DNA from: Tumebacillus_A lipolyticus
GTDB lineage: Bacteria > Bacillota > Bacilli > Tumebacillales > Tumebacillaceae
NCBI RefSeq assembly: GCF_042682745.1
Contig: NZ_JBHUIO010000008.1
Location: forward strand, 186,001-250,000
Length of the DNA stretch: 64,000 bases
Direction: 5' to 3'
This document shows positions 53,479-61,455 of this stretch, piece after piece. Position 1 is the stretch's first letter. The number at the start of each line of letters is the position of its first letter. Made by a program: the position numbers and the translations under genes. Below the pieces are notes generated by a model, which worked only from the letters and a program-made list of their open reading frames with translations, did not search any database and was not told the DNA's origin.

Positions 53479-54174
53479 TTACCCTTGACGAGTGGTACGA
53501 CGTTCGATGCGCTTCTCGAAATTGCCTTGGACGACGCGCTGAACGTAGACGCTCGGGGTGTGGATTTGATCCGGATCAAGCTCGCCGACTTCGACGATCT
53601 CCTCAACTTCTGCGATGGTGATCTTGCCTGCTGCTGCCATCATCGGGTTGAAGTTTTGGGTGGTCTTGCGGTAGATCAGGTTGCCCATCTTGTCCGCTTT
53701 CCACGCTTTGACGATCGCAAAGTCTGCTTTCAGCGGGTATTCGAGGATATATTCTTTGCCGTCGATCACGCGGGTCTCTTTGCCCTCTGCGATCGGCGTG
53801 CCGACTCCGGCCGGCGTGAAGAAGGCGCCGATGCCAGCACCGCCCGCACGGCAGCGCTCTGCCAGCGTCCCTTGCGGCACCAGTTCCACTTCCAGCTCGC
53901 CGGAGAGGAATTGGCGCTCAAACTCTTTATTCTCGCCCACATAGGACGCAACCATCTTTTTGATCTGCTTGTTTTGCAACAGAAGTCCCAGACCCCACTC
54001 GTCCACACCGCAGTTGTTGGAGATCACGGTGAGATCCTTTACGCCTTTGTCGCGCAAGGCGATGATCAGGTTCTCCGGAATGCCGCACAGGCCGAAACCG
54101 CCTGCCATGAGCGTCGCGCCGTCGTGAATATCTGCAATCGCTTCTTGTACACTGTCATAGACCTTGTTAATCAC
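53479..54174 (-). CDS. scoA: 3-oxoacid CoA-transferase, alpha subunit
   Basis: A 231-aa A subunit with the CoA-binding GGFGLCGIPENL near residue 26 and a full-length alpha/beta fold (ISNNCGVDEWGLGLLL, TPAGVGTPIAEGKE). It starts with GTG after AAGGAGGT. It is the first gene of the scoA-scoB operon. Acetoacetate versus butyrate as substrate is not resolved. Confidence 0.93.
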   Translation of the reverse strand: MINKVYDSVQEAIADIHDGATLMAGGFGLCGIPENLIIALRDKGVKDLTVISNNCGVDEWGLGLLLQNKQIKKMVASYVGENKEFERQFLSGELEVELVPQGTLAERCRAGGAGIGAFFTPAGVGTPIAEGKETRVIDGKEYILEYPLKADFAIVKAWKADKMGNLIYRKTTQNFNPMMAAAGKITIAEVEEIVEVGELDPDQIHTPSVYVQRVVQGNFEKRIERRTTRQG

Positions 54175-54343
54175 GGTAGTACCTCCTTATGTATGTCCCT
54201 GAATACTCAGAACTTTAGGGCTGGTAAGCGCTTTCGACACACCAAGTATGATTTCGCTATCAAGTATAATTCTTCCTTCCTCCCTATCATAGCTGAAATC
54301 GAGCCGAAATGCCAAAGAAACTGCCTGAAAAGTGCGGGCAGTT

Positions 54344-54607
54344 TCATCTCGGTGAACCTGGCATCTCAAAGGGCATGTTTTCTACTGCTTCCTCGTCGAG
54401 CGGCGCGATGATCCCGATGTTCATCGTGCCGCTCATCTCTTTGATGTGCAGGGACTGCACCTGATAGACCAGCTTCCTAATCTTCGTCACACCCTGTTGC
54501 TGGGCGATTAGGCGCCTCATCAGTAGGTTCTCCTCTTCCAGCGCTTCGATACGCCTTTGCAGTTGGCACATCGCCCCCCATACGTCCCACTCCACCCTGA
54601 TCACCAC
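54344..54607 (-). CDS. GerPC-like small protein
   Basis: An 87-aa protein with an N-terminal coiled coil (LQRRIEALEEENLLMRRLI) and then KLVYQVQSLHIKEMSGTMNIGI, matching the layout of GerPC, a spore-coat protein needed for germinant permeability. It is shorter than typical GerPC. The start at GTG 54607 has only a weak ribosome binding site and lies inside the previous gene (131-nt overlap in another frame), so coupling is likely. Confidence 0.65.
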   Translation of the reverse strand: MVIRVEWDVWGAMCQLQRRIEALEEENLLMRRLIAQQQGVTKIRKLVYQVQSLHIKEMSGTMNIGIIAPLDEEAVENMPFEMPGSPR

Positions 54608-54716
54608 GATTCTTTCGCTTCGGCGTCACAACCCAGTTTTTTCCGATGTTGATCATGCTGTCGCTGAGCTCACCAACCTTCAGCTCTTGTAAGTCAAAGC
54701 GCACTTTCATCTTCAT
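54477..54716 (-). CDS. GerP-like small protein with frame-overlapping tail
   Basis: A 79-aa protein. Residues 1-45 (VGELSDSMINIGKNWVV, then NRGDQGGVGRMGG) follow the same scheme as the neighbouring paralogue (VNIGPSIKTG, MNQGMGEVMGN). The last ~30 residues diverge (Pro/Ala/Arg-rich) because they overlap the start of the GerPC-like gene in another frame. The ATG overlaps the previous stop (ATGA) and follows GGAG. Confidence 0.55.
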   Translation of the reverse strand: MKMKVRFDLQELKVGELSDSMINIGKNWVVTPKRKNRGDQGGVGRMGGDVPTAKAYRSAGRGEPTDEAPNRPATGCDED

Positions 54717-54937
54717 CGCGAGCTCCACGCTTTTTTCTGCTGTACAAAATCGACCTGATCGCGATCGTCAACCTTCGATTGATAGAAAACCTGATTCGTG
54801 TTTCCCATCACCTCGCCCATGCCTTGGTTCATCCGTGACTTGGCCCTAAGCCCTGTCTTGATGCTCGGCCCAATGTTGACGAAGGAGCGATCGACGGTGT
54901 TGACTTTCACATTGCCCACATGAATCTCCACTGGCAT
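54713..54937 (-). CDS. GerPA/GerPF-like small spore protein
   Basis: A 74-aa protein with VKVNTVDRSFVNIGPSI, then MNQGMGEVMGN and KVDDRDQVDF. It belongs to the small family often annotated as spore germination protein (GerPA/PF or YpzD-like). GAGGTGAGG precedes the ATG. Confidence 0.7.
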   Translation of the reverse strand: MPVEIHVGNVKVNTVDRSFVNIGPSIKTGLRAKSRMNQGMGEVMGNTNQVFYQSKVDDRDQVDFVQQKKAWSSR

Positions 54938-54943
54938 CCTGCC

Positions 54944-55189
54944 TCACCTCACAAGGGATGGAAGTTTGGTGATCGAAGTGTCGCGGCTCGGTGCATCGAT
55001 CCGATCGCGGTCATCGATCTTCGACTTCACGCGCTTCTGCTCGTTGCCATCTCCGATCAACTGACCATAGCCTTGGTTGTATTTGGAGTTGTTTTTCCAA
55101 TCGTTCAACAGATTCTGTCCGACGTTCATCGCCGAAGCGTTTTCGATGTTGTTCACTTTGATGCTGAAGATGTTGATCGTAAAAGACAT
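54944..55189 (-). CDS. GerPA/GerPF-like small spore protein
   Basis: An 81-aa protein with FSIKVNNIENASAMNVGQNL, then NQGYGQLIGDGNEQ and KIDDRDRIDAP. First gene of a four-gene overlapping cluster that probably helps germinants cross the spore coat. The ATG at 55189 follows GAGGTGG. It is divergent from the Hsp20 gene, 87 bp apart. Confidence 0.72.
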   Translation of the reverse strand: MSFTINIFSIKVNNIENASAMNVGQNLLNDWKNNSKYNQGYGQLIGDGNEQKRVKSKIDDRDRIDAPSRDTSITKLPSLVR

Positions 55190-55276
55190 CGCAACCACCT
55201 CTTCGCTCTCATGTTGTTACGCTATGTGAGATGGGCGCATATGGTGAATGGAAGGCGCATCGAAGGAGGGAATGCG

Positions 55277-55774
55277 ATGAAGAACTCCCGCTCTTTTGGC
55301 AAATGGGAATCGCACGCGCGGCAGTTCTTCGGGGATGATTTTTGGGAGGATATGCTTTCGGTATTTCCCGATGAAAATGCAGAACCTACAACATATGAGG
55401 AAGCAGCACCACCAGCGCCCGCACAGAGGGCAACCGCGCCTGCGGTGGCGATGTATCGAACGGAGCGCGAAGTGATCGTGCATGTCGAATTGCCAGGTCT
55501 CCACAACCTCGATGCGGTCGATCTCTATGTCGAAGGTAACCACTTGGTGGTGAGCGGTCAGATGCCGCGTCGCTTCCCTCCAGAACAAACTTTGGTATCA
55601 GAGCGATTTTTCGGGGAGTTCCAACGCGCCATTCCACTGCCCGACCGGGTCGAAGAAGACCAGATTCGCGCTCGGTATCACAACGGTCTGTTGGAGATCA
55701 CCTTGCCGCTCATTCGCAAACGACCGAATGAATCGAAGAAGCGGATTCCGATTCAGCGCAACCCACCACCATAA
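55277..55774 (+). CDS. Hsp20/alpha-crystallin family small heat shock protein
   Basis: A 165-aa chaperone. A flexible N-terminal arm covers about 1-60. The alpha-crystallin domain is at about 57-150 (AMYRTEREVIVHVELPGL, VEGNHLVVSGQMP, YHNGLLEITLP). A short basic tail ends IPIQRNPPP, carrying the IxI-like motif used for oligomerisation. AAGGAGGG precedes the ATG. Its position inside a spore-gene cluster suggests spore association, as for some coat-linked sHSPs. Confidence 0.92.
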   Translation: MKNSRSFGKWESHARQFFGDDFWEDMLSVFPDENAEPTTYEEAAPPAPAQRATAPAVAMYRTEREVIVHVELPGLHNLDAVDLYVEGNHLVVSGQMPRRFPPEQTLVSERFFGEFQRAIPLPDRVEEDQIRARYHNGLLEITLPLIRKRPNESKKRIPIQRNPPP

Positions 55775-55808
55775 AAAATCGCCGGGAGCGAATACCCGAC
55801 GATTTTTT
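55773..55808. terminator. Bidirectional terminator between the Hsp20 and GerP-like genes
   Basis: AAAAAATCG-CGGG pairs with CCCG-CGATTTTTT between convergent genes; T-runs exist on both strands. Confidence 0.85.
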
Positions 55809-55809
55809 A

Positions 55810-56034
55810 CTAAATTATGCTCGTTTTCATGACGGGCGCATCGAGCGCGTCGCTGTCCTGAATCATCGTCGCACCTGTAAACATTCCGTTGCCATCTCCG
55901 TTCGCTTCCCCTGCGCCATAGTTCTGTTTGGAAAGCCCATTCCAGTCGGCCACGAGCAGAGGGCCGATGTTGACATATCCTTTGTCAACGTTGTTGACTT
56001 TGAACGCCATGATGTTGATTCCACCGATCGGCAC
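55810..56034 (-). CDS. GerPA/GerPF-like small spore protein
   Basis: A 74-aa protein with GINIMAFKVNNVDKGYVNIGP, then NYGAGEANGDGNGMF and IQDSDALDAPVM, the same family as the genes at 54713 and 54944. It starts with GTG after GGAAGGATAG; an alternative ATG lies 8 codons later. Separate transcription unit. Confidence 0.7.
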   Translation of the reverse strand: MPIGGINIMAFKVNNVDKGYVNIGPLLVADWNGLSKQNYGAGEANGDGNGMFTGATMIQDSDALDAPVMKTSII

Positions 56035-56078
56035 CTATCCTTCCCCCTCTCCGTTATCAACAACGTATGCCAAAACAA

Positions 56079-56106
56079 AAAAGCGGTGTCATGAGACACC
56101 GCTTTC
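56079..56106 (-). terminator. Intrinsic terminator of the second tRNA cluster
   Basis: AAAGCGGTGTC and GACACCGCTTT flank a 4-nt loop, with TTTTTTG on the minus strand, about 40 bp beyond tRNA-Ile. Confidence 0.85.
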
Positions 56107-56146
56107 AAACGCATTTCTTATAGGCTGAACCCTTGTACAGCATAGA

Positions 56147-56223
56147 TGGTGGGCCCAAGAAGATTCGAACTTCCGACCTCACGATTATCAGTCGTGCGCT
56201 CTAGCCAACTGAGCTATGGGCCC
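56147..56223 (-). tRNA. tRNA-Ile(GAT)
   Basis: Acceptor GGGCCCA/TGGGCCC, anticodon loop CTGATAA, T-loop TTCGAAT, encoded CCA. Confidence 0.96.
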
Positions 56224-56231
56224 AAAAAACA

Positions 56232-56307
<76 letters not shown>

Positions 56308-56326
56308 AAAATCTGTAGAAGAAACA

Positions 56327-56403
56327 TGGTGACCCGTACGGGATTCGAACCCGTGAATGCCGCCTTGAAAGGGCGGTGAGTTAAGCCGCTTCTCCAACGG
56401 GCC
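56327..56403 (-). tRNA. tRNA-Glu(TTC)
   Basis: Acceptor GGCCCGT/ACGGGTC, anticodon stem CCGCC/GGCGG with loop CTTTCAA, T-loop TTCGAAT, encoded CCA. Confidence 0.95.
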
Positions 56404-56408
56404 AAACG

Positions 56409-56484
56409 TGGTGCCTTCAACCGGAATCGAACCGATGACCTCATCCTTACCATGGATGCGCTCTACCTACTGAGCTATGAAGGC
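56409..56484 (-). tRNA. tRNA-Thr(GGT)
   Basis: Acceptor GCCTTCA/TGAAGGC, anticodon stem CATCC/GGATG with loop ATGGTAA, T-loop TTCGATT, encoded CCA. Confidence 0.95.
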
Positions 56485-56486
56485 GC

Positions 56487-56562
56487 TGGTGGAGATAAGC
56501 GGATTCGAACCGCTGACCCCCTGCTTGCAAGGCAGGTGCTCTACCAACTGAGCTATACCCCC
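56487..56562 (-). tRNA. tRNA-Ala(TGC)
   Basis: Acceptor GGGGGTA/TATCTCC with two G-T pairs, anticodon stem CCTGC/GCAGG with loop CTTGCAA, encoded CCA. Confidence 0.95.
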
Positions 56563-56568
56563 AACATC

Positions 56569-56653
56569 TGGTGCGGTCGAGAAGACTCGAACTTCCACGG
56601 GGAAACCCCACACGCCCCTCAAGCGTGCGCGTCTGCCATTCCGCCACGACCGC
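56569..56653 (-). tRNA. tRNA-Leu(GAG)
   Basis: Class II tRNA that appears identical in sequence to the copy at 51941-52025; anticodon GAG, encoded CCA. Confidence 0.95.
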
Positions 56654-56687
56654 ATGTCGATCTGTGCTGCTGATCAAGTTGTAAAAA

Positions 56688-56762
56688 TGGAGCGGAAGAC
56701 GGGATTCGAACCCGCGACCCTCGCCTTGGCAAGGCGATGCTCTACCCCTGAGCCACTTCCGC
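56688..56762 (-). tRNA. tRNA-Gly(GCC)
   Basis: Appears identical to the copy at 52058-52132; anticodon GCC, encoded CCA. The spacer to tRNA-Leu is also conserved (TGATCAAGTTGTAAA). Confidence 0.96.
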
Positions 56763-56801
56763 ACGTGAGACTGTCGACATCGCGTCGACCATCTCGACTG
56801 A

Positions 56802-56877
56802 TGGTGAGCCATGAAGGACTTGAACCTTCGACCCACTGATTAAAAGTCAGTTGCTCTACCAACTGAGCTAATGGCTC
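56802..56877 (-). tRNA. tRNA-Lys(TTT)
   Basis: Same as the copy at 52215-52290 except for one base in the T-loop (TTCAAGT instead of TTCGAGT). First tRNA of the eight-gene cluster. Confidence 0.95.
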
Positions 56878-56955
56878 GTGTTTCGCCAGTGTTGCGGCGG
56901 CGACAAGAGATAATATATCATGCTGAGTGGTAGAGTGCAAGAGGGTATTTTAAGA

Positions 56956-57777
56956 TTATTTCTGGAAAAGCGATTTCCATCTGCTGATCAGCTCTCGCGT
57001 GATCGGCCCGACCTGCCTGTCACCGATCGGCGCTCCTTCGACAGAGGTCGCCGGGAGCACGCCGACCACCGACGAGGTGGTAAACGCTTCTGACGCATGC
57101 GCGATGTCGGCGAGCGTCAAGCGCCTCTCCCGCACCGGAAGCTGTCTCTTGACCCAATCCCGCGTGATGCCCGGCAGGATGCCAGCGTCGAGCGGCGGGG
57201 TGCACAGTTCGCCATCGATCACAAAAAAGAGGTTGCTGACCGCCCCTTCTGCGATCGCCCCATCGCTCGTCAATTGAATCCCTTCGGCAGCGCCGCGCAG
57301 CTCCAGCTCGCGATAGGCGAGCAAGCTGTTGAGGTAGTTGAGCGTCTTCGCCCGCACTGGCGTCTCCGGCGAGCTGCGCACCGTCTCCAGCACGATCAGG
57401 TCGCGCCCGCTGTCTGGCGGCAAGACCAGCTCCTTGACATAGATGACCAGCGTGGGGACGCTGCAGCTCTTTCCGCTCGGGCCGAGCGCTCCCACGCCGC
57501 GGGAGACTGTCAGCCGCACGTACGCTTCCTCCAGTTCGTTCGCCTGCACCGTCTCATGGATCGCCCGTTCCAGCTGTTCATCGCTCCAGGGAATCGGAAT
57601 GCCCAGCCACTCTGCCGACTCGCGCAGCCGGCAGACGTGCTCCTGCCAAAACACCGGAGCGCCGCCTGCGGTGCGCATCGTTTCAAACAGCCCTGCCCCG
57701 TACAAAAAACCGTGATCCAAGACGGACAAGCTCGCCTGTTCCAGCGGCAGGACGCGATCGTTTAAATAGACGAACAT
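56956..57777 (-). CDS. pabC: Aminodeoxychorismate lyase
   Basis: A 273-aa fold-IV PLP enzyme that would convert 4-amino-4-deoxychorismate to p-aminobenzoate and pyruvate for folate synthesis. The PLP lysine is K144 in RAKTLNYLNSLLA. ELELRGAAEGIQL and AEGAVSNLFF are family motifs. It is related to branched-chain and D-amino-acid transaminases, but operon context with pabA and pabB fixes the assignment. Its ATG lies 16 nt inside pabA. Confidence 0.93.
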   Translation of the reverse strand: MFVYLNDRVLPLEQASLSVLDHGFLYGAGLFETMRTAGGAPVFWQEHVCRLRESAEWLGIPIPWSDEQLERAIHETVQANELEEAYVRLTVSRGVGALGPSGKSCSVPTLVIYVKELVLPPDSGRDLIVLETVRSSPETPVRAKTLNYLNSLLAYRELELRGAAEGIQLTSDGAIAEGAVSNLFFVIDGELCTPPLDAGILPGITRDWVKRQLPVRERRLTLADIAHASEAFTTSSVVGVLPATSVEGAPIGDRQVGPITRELISRWKSLFQK

Positions 57778-58349
57778 GAGAGCCCCTGCCTTTCGAGGAA
57801 GTTGCGCAGCATCGCCTTGCCATGTTCGGTCAAGATCGCCTCCGGATGGAACTGAACCCCTTCGACAGCCAGCTCTTTGTGGCGAATCGCCATGATCTCC
57901 CCCGCATCTGTCCAAGCGGAGATCTCAAAACAGTCGGGCAACGTTTCGCGCTCGACGATCAGCGAGTGGTAGCGACAGACGTTGAGCGGAGAAGGCAATT
58001 GATGAAACATCGTCTCCCCGTCGTGCTCGATGCGCGACGTCTTACCGTGCATCAGGCGCTCCGCTCGCACGACGTTACCGCCGAACGCTTGGGCGATCGA
58101 CTGATGGCCGAGGCAGACGCCGAGCAGCGGGATTTTTCCGGCAAAAGCGGTGATCACCTCAAGCGACACGCCCGCTTCATTCGGCGAGCAGGGCCCGGGT
58201 GAGATGACGATCACGCGCGGGTTGAGCTGTTCGATCTCCTGCACCGTCACCTCATCGTTGCGCTTTACGACCAACTCCTGTCCCATCTCGCCTAAGTATT
58301 GAACGAGGTTGTAGACGAAGGAATCATAGTTGTCGATCATCAGGATCAC
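57762..58349 (-). CDS. pabA: Aminodeoxychorismate/anthranilate synthase glutaminase subunit
   Basis: A 195-aa class I glutamine amidotransferase with nucleophile C79 (GVCLGHQ), the His-Glu pair in GVQFHPEA and the oxyanion strand ISPGPCSP. It feeds ammonia to PabB and, in many bacilli, also to TrpE. The start is GTG at 58349, overlapping the pabB stop (GTGA) with GGGGAGAG upstream; ATG at 58340 is the alternative. Confidence 0.93.
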   Translation of the reverse strand: MILMIDNYDSFVYNLVQYLGEMGQELVVKRNDEVTVQEIEQLNPRVIVISPGPCSPNEAGVSLEVITAFAGKIPLLGVCLGHQSIAQAFGGNVVRAERLMHGKTSRIEHDGETMFHQLPSPLNVCRYHSLIVERETLPDCFEISAWTDAGEIMAIRHKELAVEGVQFHPEAILTEHGKAMLRNFLERQGLSCSSI

Positions 58350-59812
58350 AGGCGTTCTCTCCCCTCGCTTGCAGCTTGTTCCGCATTTTCGATCGCCACC
58401 CACAGCGCTTTCGCTTTGCGCATCGATTCATGGTACTCGCGCTCCGGCACCGAGTCGATGACGATGCCCGCTCCCGCCTGCACATAGCCGACGCCATCTT
58501 GCACCTGCAAGGTGCGGATGACGATGTTCAGCTCCATATCCCCATCGAAGTCGATCCAGCCGATCGAGCCGGTGTACAGACCGCGGCGGGTCGGCTCCAA
58601 CTCCTCTAAGATCTCCATCGTGCGAATCTTCGGCGCGCCGGTGATCGTGCCGCCGGGGAAGGTCGCGCGGATCACATCGAATGCGTCCCTGCCACCATGC
58701 AAGCGGCCGCGCACGTTGGACACGATATGGAAGACGTGCGAATACGCCTCGATCACCATCAGCTCGTTCACTTCGACCGAGCCAAACTGACAGACGCGAC
58801 CGAGGTCGTTGCGCTCCAGATCGACCAGCATGATATGTTCGGCGATCTCTTTCTCATTGCTTTTTAGCTCTTCCACCGCGAGCCGATCCTGTTCCTCTTC
58901 GCCTGTGCGCGGGCGAGTTCCGGCGATCGGTCGGGCGTTCACTTCCCCTGCGAATAGGTTGACCAGCAGCTCCGGCGAGCAGGAGACCACCTGCAGCTCT
59001 GGAAAGTGCAGATAGCTCGCGTAAGGCGAGGGATTGATCTGGCGCAGGTGCTTGTAGATCTCATAGGGTGCTGCGCCGAGCGTGCGCCCTTGCCGCATTG
59101 ACAGGTTCACCTGAAACACGTCGCCGCGCGAGATGTATTCTTGCACTGCGGTGACCGCCTGTTCGAACCCTGCTTTGGTGAAGGAATAGCTCCAGTCCTC
59201 CGCTGCAGAACGCGCAGGAAAGTCTGGCACTTGCGACGTGCCGTTTAACAGCTTGTGCTCCAACTCCGACAGCGCTGCTTCCGCTCGGGCCACTCCGTCC
59301 GCTCGGTGCAGATCGATATGGGCGATCAGGTGTACGACCTCGCGCCGATGGTCGATCACGCAGAGCTGGTCGACAAAAACAAAATACAGGTCTGGCGTCC
59401 CGAGGTCGTCTTGGCTAATCGTCGGCAAGCGCTCAATATAGCGCGCCGTGTCATAGGCGAGAAAGCCGACAGCCCCGCCGCGCAGCTTCGGCAGTCCGGG
59501 GAGGTGTGGCGCGCGAAACTCGCGCATCTTCTCCCGCAACAGATTGAGCGGGTCGCCGCTCCACGCTTCCCGCTGCTCACCCTGCACAAAGACAGCTTGG
59601 CCATCTTTGGCGGTGAGCACTGCGAACGGAGCGCCACCGACGAAAGAAAACTCGCCCATCTTGCCCGATTCTAACAAAAAGTGATGCGGGCCTTGCCAGC
59701 CCAAACGCTCATAGATCGCGGCGGGGTCGAGGTTCAGCCCCTGATAGGTGCGCATCACAGGATACAGGCGGTATCCCTGTTCCCGATAGGTTTGCAAAAT
59801 AGTAGTATCCAA
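58346..59812 (-). CDS. pabB: Aminodeoxychorismate synthase component I
   Basis: A 488-aa chorismate-binding enzyme. The C-terminal catalytic domain has ARPIAGTRPRTGEEEQDRL, DLERNDLGRVCQFGSVEV, FPGGTITGAPKIRTMEI and AGAGIVIDSVPEREYHE. The motif PIAGTR is typical of anthranilate synthase (TrpE), whereas E. coli PabB has PIKGT. The operon with pabA and pabC still favours folate synthesis. The TTG start at 59812 is chosen because GGGGGAG lies 7 nt upstream; the ATG at 59833 has no ribosome binding site. Confidence 0.88.
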   Translation of the reverse strand: MDTTILQTYREQGYRLYPVMRTYQGLNLDPAAIYERLGWQGPHHFLLESGKMGEFSFVGGAPFAVLTAKDGQAVFVQGEQREAWSGDPLNLLREKMREFRAPHLPGLPKLRGGAVGFLAYDTARYIERLPTISQDDLGTPDLYFVFVDQLCVIDHRREVVHLIAHIDLHRADGVARAEAALSELEHKLLNGTSQVPDFPARSAAEDWSYSFTKAGFEQAVTAVQEYISRGDVFQVNLSMRQGRTLGAAPYEIYKHLRQINPSPYASYLHFPELQVVSCSPELLVNLFAGEVNARPIAGTRPRTGEEEQDRLAVEELKSNEKEIAEHIMLVDLERNDLGRVCQFGSVEVNELMVIEAYSHVFHIVSNVRGRLHGGRDAFDVIRATFPGGTITGAPKIRTMEILEELEPTRRGLYTGSIGWIDFDGDMELNIVIRTLQVQDGVGYVQAGAGIVIDSVPEREYHESMRKAKALWVAIENAEQAASEGRERL

Positions 59813-59940
59813 GCGTATGCTCCCCCTGATCATTCTCTACGCGAATTGTAGTATATGTTCCCCTTCACTTGCAATGAAAATTGCCTTTCTCCGTGGTAAG
59901 ATATAGTCCTGAAAACATTCCTGGCCGGGAGCTGATATCC

Positions 59941-61329
59941 TTGACAACCGATCGGACACCCTATCCTGACGCCTTTTTATCTCGCATGCGAGATTTGTTG
60001 CAAGCGGAGTATCAACCGTTTTATGACACGTTTTCCCTTCCTTCCGCCCTCGGGCTGCGGGTCAACACGCTGAAGACGAGCCGCGAGCGCTTTTTGGAGC
60101 TCGCTCCCTTTCAACTGCAAGCGGTGCCGTGGGTCGAGGAAGGATTCTATTATGAAGCGTCAGATCGACCTGGCAAACATCCCTACCATGCGGCTGGCGT
60201 CTATTACATGCAAGAGCCTTCCGCGATGTCTGTCGCCGCTGTGCTCTCACCTGCGCCCGGCGATCGCGTGCTCGACCTCTGCGCCGCACCGGGCGGCAAA
60301 TCGACCCATCTGGCCGCACAGCTAGGAGGCACTGGGCTGCTCATCGCCAATGAGCCCCATCCGCAACGGGCGAAGATCCTCTCCGAAAACATCGAGCGCT
60401 GCGGCGTGACCAACGCGCTGGTCACAAGCGAAATGCCCGACCGTCTGGCGGAGCGGTTTCCCGCCTTTTTTGACAAGATCTTGGTCGATGCCCCTTGCTC
60501 TGGGGAAGGGATGTTTCGCAAAGATCCGGACGCCTGCGGTGAGTGGAGCCCCGAGCATGTGACCGGCTGTGCGCTGCGCCAGCTCGACATTTTGCAGGCA
60601 GCCGCTGCGATGCTTCGCGCTGGCGGCACGCTCGCCTTTTCGACCTGCACGTTTGCGCCGGAAGAGAACGAAGGGCTGATCGAAACGTTTTTGCGGCAAC
60701 ATCCGGAATTTGAAATCATCGACATACACACGTTCGAACATTTCGCACCAGGACGGCCCGAGTGGACATCAGGCGGGCGACCCGAGCTGGCCAAGACGGC
60801 GCGCCTCTGGCCGCATCGCCTGCGCGGGGAGGGGCATTATGTCGCCCATCTGCGCAAGCGCGATGGTGAACCGGCTCCGCGGAAAAAGGAGAGCAAGAGC
60901 GTGCGGCTTCCAGCCGATGTGATCAGCAGTTACCGCCAGTTTGCCGAAGCGACGTTGCGCCGAGTGCCGGAGGGCGATTATCTGCTGTTTGGCGACCACC
61001 TCTACCTGATCCCGAGCGAGCTGCAACATCAGCTAAAAGGGCTCAAGGTGGTCCGTCCAGGCTGGCATCTGGGCACGCTGAAAAAAAATCGCTTTGAACC
61101 AAGCCATGCGCTCGCGCTCGGACTGCGTGCCGAAGAGATCCTGCACACCGTCTCGCTGGCTGCTGACAGCCAGGAGATCAGGCAGTATCTGCGCGGGGAG
61201 ACGATCAGCATGGACTGCGCCAAAGGATGGGTCGTGCTGACGGTGGACAACTTCCCCTTAGGCTTTGGCAAACAGTCAGGCGGCACGATCAAGAACCACT
61301 ATCCGAAAGGGTTGCGCTGGCTGTCCTGA
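59941..61329 (+). CDS. RsmF-like rRNA (cytosine-C5) methyltransferase
   Basis: A 462-aa SAM-dependent RNA m5C methyltransferase. An N-terminal RNA-binding region covers about 1-80 (LGLRVNTLKTSRERF). The Rossmann core has LDLCAAPGGKSTHLA, then VDAPCSGEGMFRKD and FSTCTFAPEENE, the two conserved cysteines (release and catalytic). The C-terminal ~180 residues contain an RsmF-type domain and a PUA-like end (GWVVLTVDNFPLGFGKQ). The TTG at 59941 is preferred (GGGAG 9 nt upstream) over a more distal TTG at 59881. The target is probably 16S rRNA. Confidence 0.9.
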   Translation: MTTDRTPYPDAFLSRMRDLLQAEYQPFYDTFSLPSALGLRVNTLKTSRERFLELAPFQLQAVPWVEEGFYYEASDRPGKHPYHAAGVYYMQEPSAMSVAAVLSPAPGDRVLDLCAAPGGKSTHLAAQLGGTGLLIANEPHPQRAKILSENIERCGVTNALVTSEMPDRLAERFPAFFDKILVDAPCSGEGMFRKDPDACGEWSPEHVTGCALRQLDILQAAAAMLRAGGTLAFSTCTFAPEENEGLIETFLRQHPEFEIIDIHTFEHFAPGRPEWTSGGRPELAKTARLWPHRLRGEGHYVAHLRKRDGEPAPRKKESKSVRLPADVISSYRQFAEATLRRVPEGDYLLFGDHLYLIPSELQHQLKGLKVVRPGWHLGTLKKNRFEPSHALALGLRAEEILHTVSLAADSQEIRQYLRGETISMDCAKGWVVLTVDNFPLGFGKQSGGTIKNHYPKGLRWLS

Positions 61330-61382
61330 CCCGTGGCGTTCCCAACGCTAATCCTCACGAACCTGTGCTCTCTTTCCACGCG

Positions 61383-61421
61383 AAAGGAGGCTGCCGAGCA
61401 TGATCGACAGCCTCCTTTTTC
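61383..61421 (+). terminator. Intrinsic terminator of the methyltransferase gene
   Basis: AAAGGAGGCTG pairs with CAGCCTCCTTT and is followed by TTCTT, about 55 bp beyond the stop. It lies between convergent genes. Confidence 0.85.
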
Positions 61422-61455
61422 TTATCGCCAGCCTTTGGTCGCTTGCCTCAGGCAG

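Noticed and set aside
53344..54411. 355-codon plus-strand open frame
   Set aside because: Antisense to scoA and scoB; no ribosome binding site or recognisable domain.
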